Origin: Diphasiastrum complanatum
Taxonomy: Eukaryota > Streptophyta > Lycopodiopsida > Lycopodiales > Lycopodiaceae
Direction of reading: 5' to 3'
Assembly: GCA_029204225.1 (NCBI GenBank)
Contig: CM055102.1
Location: 62,169,168 to 62,233,167, forward strand
DNA length: 64,000 bases
Positions 28,758 through 38,511 of this stretch are shown here, piece after piece. A model generated the notes under the pieces. The model was not told the DNA's origin and did no database searches. It saw only the letters and a list, made by a program, of their open reading frames with translations. The position numbers and the translations under genes were made by a program. Position 1 is the first letter of the stretch, and every line of letters begins with the position of its first letter.

Positions 28758-28769
28758 GCTCTGATACCA
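28758..28769 (-). promoter_or_regulatory. Cop-3 primer binding site
   Basis: Minus-strand TGGTATCAGAGC adjoining the 5' LTR. Confidence 0.88.
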
Positions 28770-29218
28770 TGTAGGAAAGCAAGAGTCAAGTCACCAAGAT
28801 CTAGTTATCAATCAATCTCCACAGAAAACAAGAGAGAAGAGGCTGGGCGCCCAACTTTAAGAGAGAGAGAGAGAAAACAACAACAAGAGCAATGGAGAGC
28901 AATGCTTAGCCAAACTGTAAAAATGGAATACACAATGAGCATCTAAGTACTCTACCTGGATGTGACCAAATGCCACCAAACCCTAAGGTTAACCATTTAC
29001 TAAATGTAGGGCACCCCCAAAAGTCAAGATAGGGCCCCTAAACAAAATTAGACCCCTAAGGACCCACGAGTCAGTACGTGACCAAAATTGGGTCCAGCTG
29101 AACTTAAGACAAACTTAAGATGACCTAAATAACTAAATACCCATGGTTACACAAATCTCAACCTTTTGGGTCAAAGTAATCTATGGATTAACTTTAGCAT
29201 AATCATTTATTTCTAACA
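28770..29218 (-). repeat. Cop-3 5' LTR (449 bp)
   Basis: TGTAGG...CTAACA, the reverse complement of the Cop-1 LTR family, with a GA run at 28861-28875 and GGGCGCCC near 28843. Its outer end directly abuts Cop-4 segment X/linker sequence at 29219. Confidence 0.88.
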
Positions 29219-29784
29219 GTTCCCAACATGGACCATGTTGTCCATAATCTTCCGCAGGCTTTCCGAAGCATAATGGACTGCTCATGATGTAAAATGGGCT
29301 GTAAATGATCAAAAGAAGATGACTAAACCTGCTGTCCAACGTCTTCATTATAAAAATTTGGCAAACTATCAAGAGATGCATCAGCGATGGCGTCATCAAA
29401 GCTGTCCCTCGAAGAGACATGGGATGACATAAAAGATTCTTCAAGTAATGAAAAATTCTCTCCAAACAAATGATCGCTCTTAACACTTTGAACAAAAGTA
29501 CTAATTGACACATGTTGATTCCCTCCTCGATTATTACAAAACGGTTCCAAAGAGTACTTGAATATTTCAGCCTTTGATAAAACATCAAATTGAAAAGGTT
29601 TCGCATGAAACTTTTCACTAATGCATCCATCGCATGCATCAACTTGCAGCGACTTGAAAAAAGAACATTGCTTCAACATTTGCTCAATGTATCGTTGTTG
29701 AGAGATGAAGATTCCAGTCCCATGTGGAAGATCAACAAAAACCCAAGTGTGGTTCTTCATGAGTGAGTTATACTCCTCTTGCAT
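29219..29784 (-). CDS. Cop-4 RT stub and segment X
   Basis: Open frame 29784-29323 repeats the Cop-2 arrangement: MQEEYNSLMKNHTWVFVDLP, in-frame skip of the RT palm to FISQQRYIEQMLKQ, then segment X (CISEKFHAKPFQFDVL, SISTFVQSVKSDHL, SRDSFDDAI). About five in six residues are identical to Cop-2. The second linker copy begins after 29323 in a shifted frame (AEDYGQHGPCWE) and is cut by the Cop-3 LTR at 29219. Preservation of the open frame through X in both copies suggests that the shared ancestor already had this layout and that X was coding. Confidence 0.75.
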
Positions 29785-29868
29785 CGCATCCTCCCAACAT
29801 TTTACTCCTCTGGCCTGCTCATAAAAAATAGGTTCTACTGCACCATCCTCAATAGAAGTAAGACCAAA

Positions 29869-30201
29869 TTAAAAAAAATCAGCAAATTCTATTGATTTAG
29901 TAGAGACACGAGTCTTCCCTTCATAGAAATGATCCACTTTGCTGTCCCGCAAAGTCTGCAACAACCATTTAGGGACTGGTTTAGGCTGTCCAACAGCCTT
30001 ACCTTTGTCAACACTTTGTTGTCCAAAGTGTTCCGCCGCTTGCTGTCCAGAGTTTTCAATAGGCTGCTCTTCACCATAAATAGGCTCTTCTTGATGAACT
30101 ATGGGCTGCAAACTTGAAGAAGCGGTGGGCTGTCCACTAGAAGTAGATGGCAATCCCTCCTCTTCATGTAAAATCTGGAAATACTTCAACATATGCATCA
30201 T
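29869..30201 (-). pseudogene. pol: Cop-4 integrase-RT linker
   Basis: Low-complexity linker STSSGQPTASSSLQPIVHQE, QPIENSGQQAAEHFGQQS, VPKWLLQTLRDSKVDHFYEG and TKSIEFADFF. A frame break separates it from the RT stub. Confidence 0.8.
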
Positions 30202-30928
30202 GGGGGCAGTCCCCTTTCATAACATGAGTGGGCGCAACATCATAGGAGGTCTTTTCATCAAAATGAACATCACAACTCACTATGATCTTATTAGTATCCA
30301 AATTGAACAACCTATAGCCCTTGCTTTCACTACTATAACCAACAAAGATGCACTTAACTCCTTTATCAAGTTTGGATCGAAGCTTATCGGGAATGAAAGA
30401 ATAAGCCGTGCAACCAAAGATGCGAAAGTGAGAAACCTTGGGCTTCTTACCATACCATATTTCATATGGAGTCAATACCCTCAAGGCCTTAGTAGGACAC
30501 TGATTGCTAATGTATGCCGCCGTTATGACCGCTTCCGCCCAAAACTTATAAGGCATGCCCTTTGCCTTAAGCATGCATCGAGCCATTTCCATAATAGTGC
30601 GATTTTCCCTTTCGGCAACACCATTTTGCTGAGGTATGTAAGGAGTTTTCATTTGATGTTGGATACCTTTGCTTTGAAGATAAACACCGAACTCATTCTT
30701 GATATATTCCCCTCCTCGATCGGTGTGTAGGATCTTCAAAGATTGCCCAAATTGATTTTCTATCATTGCTAGAAAATCCTTTAAGCGTTGAAATACTTCA
30801 GATTTTGCCTTCATAGGATAAATCCATGTAAATCTAGAAAGGTCATCAATAAAAGTAACAAAGTACTTACACTTTCCAATGAATTTGGTCCTCATTGGAC
30901 CACACACATCACTATGAACCAAATCGAA
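30164..30928 (-). CDS. pol: Cop-4 integrase core and C-terminus
   Basis: The frame opens inside the solo LTR (31186) but the integrase begins at KFDLVHSDVCGPMRT near 30928. Catalytic residues are D in HSDVCGPM, D in LHTDRGGEYI and E in QQNGVAERENRT; all are present. C-terminus: LTPYEIWYGKKPKVSHFRIFG, KCIFVGYSSESKGYRLFN and a run into the linker. Its N-terminal partner lies at 32097-32559 on the other side of the solo LTR. The 85 residues encoded within the LTR are fortuitous. Confidence 0.88.
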   Translation of the reverse strand, partial: FDLVHSDVCGPMRTKFIGKCKYFVTFIDDLSRFTWIYPMKAKSEVFQRLKDFLAMIENQFGQSLKILHTDRGGEYIKNEFGVYLQSKGIQHQMKTPYIPQQNGVAERENRTIMEMARCMLKAKGMPYKFWAEAVITAAYISNQCPTKALRVLTPYEIWYGKKPKVSHFRIFGCTAYSFIPDKLRSKLDKGVKCIFVGYSSESKGYRLFNLDTNKIIVSCDVHFDEKTSYDVAPTHVMKGDCPHDAYVEVFPDFT

Positions 30929-30933
30929 CTTGG

Positions 30934-32091
30934 TGTTGAACTTGTAAACCTTGTTAAGTAAATAGAACTTGTCACATGGGTACAAAAATACTTTGAGGCC
31001 CAAACTTAGGCAAATTTTTTTTGTGCAAACTCGTGGGAGGCCCTCTTGCATGTTGATGCCACATACCCACTTGAGTTTGGTAGACCCCCATGCACATGTG
31101 CATGGGGGAGAAAAAGTTAGTTTGCCACATATCCTAGTTTGCATGCAACATGCAAGGTGCATGCATGACAAATTAGACACATGCAATTAGACATGCAACA
31201 CACTTGGCAATAGCATGCCATGCCTTGTACATACACAATTTCTTACAAATAGAACCTCCACGATTTGGAGAAGTGTGATTTTTGGAATAATCTTTCACTC
31301 TTCATCATCTTGTTCTATTCTTCATCTCAATTTTTGTAGTAGCTCGCAGGAGGATCTGATCTGGTTTTTTGCTTGTTACTCCTTCTTCCCTCATCAGAAT
31401 TCAATGACAACAGTTGCAATCTGTTAGTTGGAGGAGGGCGCTACTAGTCAGGTCATTCCCACCTTGAATCTGAGCAAATCTGAGCCAGGACAACAATCAA
31501 ACCATTTGGAGGAGGGCGCTGGTTCTGTTTTGCTCAATCATTCATTTCTCTCTCAAATCTTGTCAGATTTGCATGAGATCTGTTGCAAGCTGATCCATAG
31601 AGGAGGGCGCTCCATCTCAGATCTTCTCCCACTCAGTTCTCACTACTCTGGAAGCAGGGCAGCCATCCAACCATTTGAAGTAGGGCGCCGAATCTGATTT
31701 CCAAATATCATCCTAACTCTCTCATAAATTGTCAGAATTGAATAGGATCTTTTGCTAGTGGTTTCTCTTGCATAGGCTCTTTCTTTTATAGTGAATAGAA
31801 GTCATATAAAAGCCTGATCAGAATCTGATTTTTCAGATCTGAGGCACCTATTTGATGTAGCCAGCAAGTAGGGAAAAGTACACATCTTGATTCATTCAAT
31901 AGGCAATGAATAGAGTTCAAATAGGATTGAATTAGGATCATTCTTATGATCTACAACTTGCTTTTTTATGTGTATTTCAGATGCATGTTTCATTCCTAGA
32001 TTTGTTAGGCTCAAGTAGTCCTTGAAAATAGCATTTCTAGGGTCCCAAATCCTAATTTTGAGCTATTCTAGCCTTCTCTGTTTTTCCAACA
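30934..32091 (+). mobile_element. Solo LTR (1158 bp) inserted in Cop-4
   Basis: TGTTG...CAACA termini flanked by a perfect 5-bp target duplication CTTGG (30929-30933 and 32092-32096). It splits Cop-4 exactly between the end of GAG-pre-integrase and the integrase core, with sequence resuming on both sides. No internal domain remains, as expected after recombination between two LTRs. Both ends match the Cop-5 LTR at 35209-35612 in reverse orientation, so the parent family is copia. It has four GGAGGGCGCT-type boxes at about 31434, 31511, 31612 and 31681. Confidence 0.9.
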
Positions 32092-32559
32092 CTTGGGACC
32101 AACTCGAATAGGTCCATCAATTGGAAAAGCTCGCCTTTGAAATTTTTCAAGTATGCATCCTTCGCATACATGTCCTTCGGGATGCTCAATATTAAGAATG
32201 TCTTCAACCATATTGAATCTCTTCAACATTTTCAAGCTAGCAAAGTTGATATGTCCAAGCCTAGCATGCCATAATTCAGCCAACTCCAAAGAATGTGAAC
32301 TTGATGCAATAAGACAAAATGATGAAGCCGTTCGCTCATAGGTATCCATAAGAAACAATGCACCATGCAATGTTCCCGAAGCAATGATCATGAGAGATCT
32401 CTTTGGGTCTTTGATTAGACATTTGTCTTCTTGGAACTCCACAACCAAGCCTTGGTTCATAATAGTAGGGACTGAAATGAGATTCTTCTTGATTCCCGGA
32501 ACATAAAGTACATTGCGAATATACTTCTCCTCACCATTGGGTAAGATAATGGCGATCAC
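32068..32559 (-). pseudogene. pol: Cop-4 GAG-pre-integrase
   Basis: Frame reading IILPNGEEKYIRNVLYVPGI, VEFQEDKCLIKDPKRSLM, LAELWHARLGHINFASL and HVCEGCILEKFQRRAFPID, i.e. the zinc-binding region before integrase. It stops soon after entering the solo LTR at 32096. Protease upstream is missing: gag runs straight to IILPNG. Confidence 0.85.
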
Positions 32560-33596
32560 TCCAATACCTTTGATAGGATAAGATGAGCTGTTTTCTGCTG
32601 AGCAAGATTTGAAGTGGTAGAAATCTCATCTTGAGGAGAGAGGAGATTATTAGTGATAAAAGCATAATCGTTATTGAAAAGATTATCCTCTTCAAATTGT
32701 TGTTCCAAAGTAATGATTGCGGTACTTGTATCGTTACCTTTCTCTTTTTCCTTTGCAAGCCTCTTCCTAATGTGATGCCCAAACTTCTTGCAATAGTGGC
32801 ACTTACCCTTCTTCTTGGAGCCTTGATCTTGAGCTTCCTTAGATTTTTGATCACCTTTGGAAGTGTTGAAAGAAGGCTTCCCTTTCCACTTGCCTTTGCC
32901 TTTGCCTTTGCTTTTTGCAAAGAAAGCTTGATCTTCTTGTTCACCAAAGTTGATCCTTGTTTGATCTTCTTGAAGAAGTAAGCCAACAAGTTCGTCGAAG
33001 GAGATTTGTTGTCCCCTAAGAGAAATGCTCAATGATGACACAAATGGAAGGTAAGAATTAGAGAGTTGAGAGTAATAGATACAAATTGTGAGTTCTCAAT
33101 CACCTCATCAATACTAAGAAGCTCCTCTCAAAGATCCTTGATCTTCGTCAAGTGGTTTGTAAGCAAATCACCTTCTTGCATCTTCAAGATAAAAAGTTGA
33201 TTTCGAAGATATACCACTTTTGCCGCATTCTTTACTTGAAACATCTTGGCAAGAGTCTCCCAAGCACTTTTGGAAGTCTTGCATGATCTAATATGAGGAA
33301 GGATAGATCTCTTTACTGATAATGCAATGACGGAATGTGCTTGTGCATCTCGTCGATCTCACTTCTTTTGCTCATCGGAAGACACCTCTGTAGATGATGA
33401 AGTAGTTGTTCTAGATGGTGTAATAGGTGCCAAGGTAGGCGGCCTTTTTTCGTCACCATTAACTAATTCCCACAAACCTTTAGCAATTAGAAGGTTCTTT
33501 ATCACGTATCACCACAAGGAATAGTTTGTGCCATCCAGCCTATCTTCATCAAATAAAGAACCAATAGACTCTGATTTTTTGGCCATAATATAAAAA
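32531..33596 (-). pseudogene. gag: Cop-4 gag
   Basis: Original start by homology at 33596 (MAKKSES...). The N-terminal part is broken by frameshifts and stops (33041-33596). The C-terminal frame 33041-32556 has SLSISLRGQQISFDELVGLLLQ, a lysine-rich stretch and a damaged CCHC knuckle (CHYCKKFGHHIRKR, the last cysteine lost). The protease D-S-G region is deleted. Confidence 0.82.
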
Positions 33597-34034
33597 TCAG
33601 CTTGTAGTAGATAGGAAATAGGCTTTCCAAGACAAAAAATCTACTCAAAGGGCAACAAAAGCTGAAATTATGAGCACAATAGTTTGCAATACTCCAACCC
33701 TTTGTCCAATTTGGCCTTCTGAAGTTGAAGCAATGTTTATGGTATTCCTTCGTAATCAAGAGGACCATAACTAGGGCCAATCTTGAAAAGTCGGTCAACC
33801 TCTTCCCTCTAAGCATTTGTCCTAGTTGCATTGAAAGGAATTGTACAATGATAGAAAAATCATGCAATATGTAGACTTACCTTTCCCTTTAACTCAAGAA
33901 CCAATGTACTTCCTAGGTTGCCTTGCACTATTATTAGACTCAAATGTAGATGTACTTTGAATATGAAATAGGTGACGGGAAAGAAGATAGCTTCCTATTG
34001 GGCGCCCTCCTGCAAGCAATCTAATCGCCTAAAG
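33597..34034 (-). other. Cop-4 5' leader with replaced middle
   Basis: Both ends match the Cop-2 leader (33597-33697 and about 33971-34034, the latter with GGGCGCCCTCCTGC at 34001). The middle 33698-33970 does not match, so it is an insertion or a replacement. It shows no coding sequence or terminal repeats that I can see. Confidence 0.65.
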
Positions 34035-34046
34035 GCTGTGATACCA

Positions 34047-34507
34047 TTTAGGAAATAGAAGCCTAAGGATCCAGGATCTTAACTATTCAATTACACAAAG
34101 CATTCTCAAAAGAAAGGGAGAGACCCTCTTGTAGAAACTCATGGACAGCCAAGGAGAATAGTCAATATTGCTTACAAAAGTGTCTCATACAAATGGGATG
34201 CACACATATACATAGTCCAAGATGACTGTCGAACTACTTGACTATTGGCTATCCAACTACTTGACTATTGACTATCCAACTTTCTATAAGTTACATAGAA
34301 AGAATCTCCAGTATATCAAGTTGGGGTACTTAATGTCACTATTAGGCCTAGTGGACCCACGAGTCCCTACCAAGTTAATTTCATACTAACTTAGCTAACT
34401 CTAAGTTTAGTAGGCCTAATATAATAAATGACCATGGTTACACAACTCTCGACCATTTGGGTCAAAGTAACTTATGGCAATACATCATTTCCATTTATAT
34501 TCCAACA
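34047..34507 (-). repeat. Cop-4 5' LTR (461 bp)
   Basis: TTTAGGAAATAGAAGCC...CCAACA, matching the Cop-2 LTRs, with the starting TG mutated to TT. A diverged primer site (GTGATACCA on +) ends at 34046. Confidence 0.85.
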
Positions 34508-34845
34508 TCTCCCAGGTAGCATCAGATAAAGGATGCCCTCCAAGCCACTAGATACTCCTGGAGGACAATTTCTTAATCGTCGCTCCCTCCGATCTAGGAC
34601 TTGCTTTGGCCCATAACTTATGGTGTCTCTCTCTTCCAGAGACACCTTCCACCAGGCTATTGCCATCGTACAAACATTCTTAAGTTTGCTGACATGAAAC
34701 ACTGGATACACCTTGCATCCCACAGGTAGCTGTAGCTTATAAGCTACTTGGCTAACCAGAGACACTATACCTTCTTATCAGCCATGGTCCACAAGACCTA
34801 GGAGATAACTTGAATGTACAAGAATCTAGGGCTTTGTTCTTAACT
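34508..34845 (-). pseudogene. pol: Gyp-D, C-terminal integrase scrap
   Basis: Gypsy integrase tail: KALDSCTFKLSPRSCGP near 34800, VAYKLQLPVGCKVYPVFHVSKLK (34765-34680), PKQVLDRRERRLRN, and WLGGHPLSDATWEM in another frame at the Cop-4 junction. The last matches the W...ATWE signature of chromodomain-bearing gypsy integrases. Frameshifts are present and both ends are cut. Confidence 0.75.
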
Positions 34846-34864
34846 AATAAGCTACACACAATAA

Positions 34865-35208
34865 AAATGGATTAGGGGAATCAGTGACGGATTATTTTAC
34901 ACGAGTAATAAATCATCGAGGACAACTTATTGATGCTAAAGAAAGTGTCCCAGATTTAGTATTAGCATCGATTATGCTTAATAGCTTATTAGAATTTTGT
35001 CATGATGTTATCTTTAGGGGAAATCAGGCCTACCTTTGATGAATTGAATGCTATTCTGTTACGAGAGGAAATGAAATGTCATAATCTCTTGAATAGGAAA
35101 GATTTCAAAGAACAAGCATTCATAGTAAAGAAGCAGGGACAAAATTTGAAGAAAGGTGAAAAGTGAAAAAAGAACAAGGGGAAGAAAAAGCAACAAGGGA
35201 ATTGGAAG
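34865..35208 (+). pseudogene. gag: Copia gag scrap
   Basis: Plus-strand gag core GESVTDYFTRVINHRGQLID, LVLASIMLNSLLEF, then after a frameshift RPTFDELNAILLREEMKCHN and a lysine-rich tail with a stop. It is cut at 35209 by the Cop-5 LTR. Not the same family as Cop-1 to Cop-4. Confidence 0.72.
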
Positions 35209-35612
35209 TGTTGTAAAATGAAGATGCTAGAATAGCTTGAAATTATGGACTCAGGACCCTAGTGATGTTGATTTCAAGGTCTACTTGATCCTAAAATAAC
35301 TAGGAATGGAACATGCAATGTAAAAACTTGACATTCAATTGTCATGCAAGTTGAAATGGAAAAACTAGCCAGCCGTGGATCCAAATTGATCCTAGTTCAA
35401 AACTATATGAACTCTACCCTATGCCATTTTGATGATGGTCAGGAAAAGAGATGAATTCTACTTGCTGGCCATTCAATTAGTAGAATCAAATCTCATGCAA
35501 GAAGGCCTTCCACGAGTTTGGTAACAAAAAAATTTTGGGCCTTAAAAATTTGGACCCGAATATGACCATGTACCATGTACTTATTTATTTAACTAGGTTT
35601 ATAAGTTCAACA
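35209..35612 (-). repeat. Cop-5 3' LTR (404 bp)
   Basis: TGTTGT...TTCAACA. Both its ends align with the reverse complement of the ends of the solo LTR at 30934-32091 (for example GCTAGAATAGC and the GGTTTATAAGTTCAACA end), while the middle is much shorter. Confidence 0.8.
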
Positions 35613-36858
35613 ACTCCCCCTTAAACCTGTTAAATAAATAACTCCTAATGCCTCCCGATGCTTCTCAAATAAGCTCTTATCCAAAGGTTTGGTGAAGATG
35701 TCGACTACCATATCTTCACTTGGCACATACTCCACTTCGATGATTTGTTTTTCCACGAAATCTTTGATGTGATGATATCTCATGGCTATGTGCTTAGTTC
35801 TTGGATGAAATACTGAAATCTTGCTTAGTAAGATAGCTGAAGTGTTATCCATGAGAAGTAAGGATTTTCTTGAAAAACTCCAAGCTGGATCGAAATGTAT
35901 TGCATCCATAAGATTTCATTGCATGCTTTTGCTGCTGCCACATATTCCGATTCACAAGATGATTGACCAACAATTGATTGTTTCTTGCATACCCATGAAG
36001 TAGCTGCACCTGCCACTAGACAAACACATCCAGAGATGCTTTTTGAATCATCCTTCCTGGACATCCAACTTGCATCTGTATAGATGATTACCGGTATGCT
36101 TTTGTCATGGGAAAAATGAAGTCCATAGTTTATAGTATGCTTGAGATATTTCAAAACATGTTGTGCTAACTTCCAATGTTTCAAACTTGAAGTAGCATTG
36201 AATTGACTAAGGCTGAAAACTGAAAAAGCTATTTCAGGCCTAGTCCATGTTGCTAAGTATGTAAGGGAACCAATGAGATGTTGATAAGGAATAAGAGCCA
36301 TCTGCTCTTTTTCCTCTTTGGTTATAAGACAATCATCCTTCGATTGTAGGAAATAGTTAGAGTTCTCCTTTTCAACTTGCACAACAAGATAAACTTTGGC
36401 TTCTCCCATATCTGTAATTTCAAATATAGAGGACTTTTGCTTTTTGACTATCTCCATATTTTCCATGGACTTAGTGGCAATCAATGTATCATCAACATAA
36501 AGACCAATGATTACTATTTCCCCATTAAGGTACTCTGTGTAAACATTTGGATCAACACTAATAGGAGTAAAACCAAGAAGTGGACAATCAAATTATGTTG
36601 GGCAGCAAATGCAAATATATATCTCACACTAGAATGTTTGATAATCGGGGAAAAGGTGTCAAAGTAGTCTATACCATACTTTTGTGTAAAGCCCTTTGCC
36701 ACCAATCGAGCTTTGTATTGATTGATCTTGCCATCTGGTCCAAACTTGTATCGAAAAATCCATTTGCACTTAATTGCCTTCCTTCCTTCGGGTAGAAGGT
36801 TGAGATCCCATACCTTCCTTCGATGCATGGAATCTATTTCATCTTGCATGGCTAGCAA
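35607..36858 (-). pseudogene. pol: Cop-5 reverse transcriptase and RNase H
   Basis: 36858-36514: RT start MQDEIDSMHRRKVWDL, AIKCKWIFRYKFGPDG, KARLVAKGFTQKYGIDY; then a deletion removes the middle of RT. The catalytic LYVDDTLIATKS lies near 36490-36520, across the frame change. 36484-35825 continues with ITDMGEAKVYL, KEQMALIPYQHLIGSLTYLA and RNase H pieces (VIIYTDASWMSRKDDSKSIS, SSCESEYVAAAKACNEILW). 35909-35607 has LLMDNTSAILLSK, HPRTKHIAMRYHHIKDFVE and DIFTKPLDKSLFEKHRE. At least two frame breaks. Confidence 0.86.
35613..35629 (-). promoter_or_regulatory. Cop-5 polypurine tract
   Basis: Minus-strand GGTTTAAGGGGGAGT ends at the LTR start TGTTGAACTT. Confidence 0.78.
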
Positions 36859-37154
36859 CCATTTGTCTTTTTCCTTTCCTCCTATAGCTTCCTTTTAGGA
36901 TTGAGGTTCTCCTGCAAAACAACATACTTCCACAAGATAGTCATGTTGATTCTCCCTCATGGGCTCCTTACCAAGCCTTGAGGAACTTCGAAGTAGCTCT
37001 TCATGTATATCTCCATGCTGAATTCTCCTTGGTCTTGATGAGCTTCCCGGATCTTGCATGTCATCATGCAAAACTGCATATGGTTCTGCACTTGGCTTAG
37101 GTACTTCAGAAACAAATGGATCATAAAAATCGAATCCCGTTCGATCTATGTCAT
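36859..37154 (-). other. Cop-5 integrase-RT linker
   Basis: About 300 bp between integrase and RT with no long open frame. Its position suggests the variable linker (a DPFVSEVPKPSAEP-like stretch in one frame), but it is too degraded for a firm call. Confidence 0.5.
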
Positions 37155-37815
37155 CTAGAAATTTGTCTTCAAAAAAACTTCTCTACATTCCAAAGTGATA
37201 TTTTTTGAAGGGAAATAGACTTGGTAGTAAGAAGTGCTATTTACATACACAATAAATATCCCTACTTTGGAATGTTGATCCAACTTTGTTCTTTTGTCCT
37301 TTGGCACAAACACATGTGCTAAACATCCAAAAACTTTTGCATGAGCAATACTCGGCTTCCTCCCAACCATAGCTCATATGGAGATTTTGGATATGAAGAA
37401 GTTTTCAATACTCGATTGAAGAGGTAATTGGCTGCTCCAATTGCATCGGCCCAATATCTTCTGGGAAGATGTGCATGTGCAAGCATGCACTTGGATTTCT
37501 TCTTTCGGCAACTCCATTGTGTTGGGGAGTATAAGCTGTATTAACTTGATGTGTAATGCCCTTTTGTCTACAATAGTCTAGAAACTCATTAGAAATGTAC
37601 TCTCCTGCTCCATCACACCTTAAAAGGATGAGTTTGTGTTTTGTAGTCCTTTCTGCAAAAGCTTGAAATTCCTTGAACATTTCAAATGTCTTGGATCTTT
37701 GCTTTATGAAATACACAATACACATCCTTGAATAATCATCTATGAATGTAATGAAGTATTGAGCATCATCTAATGAAGGAACATTCATAAAACCACAGAT
37801 GTCAGTATGAACCAC
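37155..37815 (-). pseudogene. pol: Cop-5 integrase, downstream of insertion
   Basis: 37815-37405: VHTDICGFMNVPSLDDAQYF with the first D, LRCDGAGEYISNEFLDY with the second D, YTPQHNGVAERRN with E; then a frame break at NPSACLHMH. 37370-37155: GRKPSIAHAKVFGCLAHVF and a C-terminal part. The piece upstream of the insertion (EMVNT) sits at 38514 onward. Confidence 0.85.
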
Positions 37816-38503
37816 AGTCGCACTGCGATTTAGAATCGCGATTCGGGATTTTCCCAGAATCGTTCGGATTGGTTTTCTTTTTTTTTTTGGGCAATATGGG
37901 TATCAGATGAAAGCTCTAATTAAGAGCATTATTACTGTGTAGTTTGCCGAATGTTTCGGGGATGGTCCAGTTCAGGTGCATTAATCCATGTTGGGTTCTG
38001 TCAAGGATAAAAAATCAAAACTAACCTCTAGCCTGTTCATTACGAACACAGATGGTTCCAGTGGGATAGAGACAGAGAGCTGTATAGCAATTGTACCTCA
38101 CTTTTTACTTCGGGGGGCGCTGCCCCCCCTGCACCCCCCCCGTAGATAAAAATGGGGTCCAAATGCGCACCGATAAGGGCCCAATATCTATGCCCCCAAA
38201 TGTAGGCACATTGCACTCACATCTCTAGTGAAATGATTGCAAAAGTGATCACCGTCCATAGAGTTGATAGCCCAAACTGTAGCATTAACAATTACTGAGA
38301 ACCAGAGCAAATAACAACCAAATAGCTACTGACTTTCATCTGTTTGTGCCCTATCTACTGCGCTTATGGGAGGCAAAACACTGGTTTGACCATTGCTCCC
38401 CTAAAAAAATTTCAGCCATAAGCTATTTTTCCAATTTTTTGTTTTTTCAACAAGTCGTTGTCCGAATCGCAAACCCAACGAATCGTGATTCGCTGCAACT
38501 ATG
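37813..38503. mobile_element. hAT-like non-autonomous DNA transposon (691 bp)
   Basis: Interrupts the Cop-5 integrase. Ends read CACAGTCGCA (left) and TGCAACTATG (right), imperfect inverted repeats of CAYAGTYGCA. The flanks are an 8-bp near-duplication GTATGAAC (37805-37812) and GTATTAAC (38504-38511). Integrase codons resume in the same frame on both sides. It holds no transposase. Subterminal sequence repeats AATCGCGATT and similar words. The 8-bp target size and CA ends fit the hAT superfamily; assignment is inferred. Confidence 0.72.
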
Positions 38504-38511
38504 GTATTAAC

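Larger units (their letters stand above)
25177..29218 (-). mobile_element. Cop-3, copia element lacking RT, RNase H and 3' LTR
   Basis: Same LTR family as Cop-1. It keeps 5' LTR (28770-29218), primer site, leader, gag, protease, integrase and linker, and is cut at 25177 just after the RT start (LMKSHI, VDLP). Its 5' LTR lies inside Cop-4 sequence, so it apparently inserted into Cop-4 before the other half was lost. Confidence 0.87.
29219..34507 (-). mobile_element. Cop-4, second copy of the RT-less copia family
   Basis: Same LTR and internal plan as Cop-2. Cut at 29219 by the Cop-3 LTR, interrupted by a solo LTR at 30934-32091, and altered in the leader (33698-33970). It keeps the integrase catalytic core that Cop-2 lost. 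Confidence 0.87.

Noticed and set aside
30934-31186. N-terminal 85 residues of the Cop-4 integrase frame as a signal or new domain
   Set aside because: They are encoded inside the solo LTR, whose target duplication shows that it is an insertion.
38401-38510. C-terminal 40 residues of the Cop-5 gag-protease frame
   Set aside because: They run into the hAT-like insertion and have no counterpart in other copia elements.
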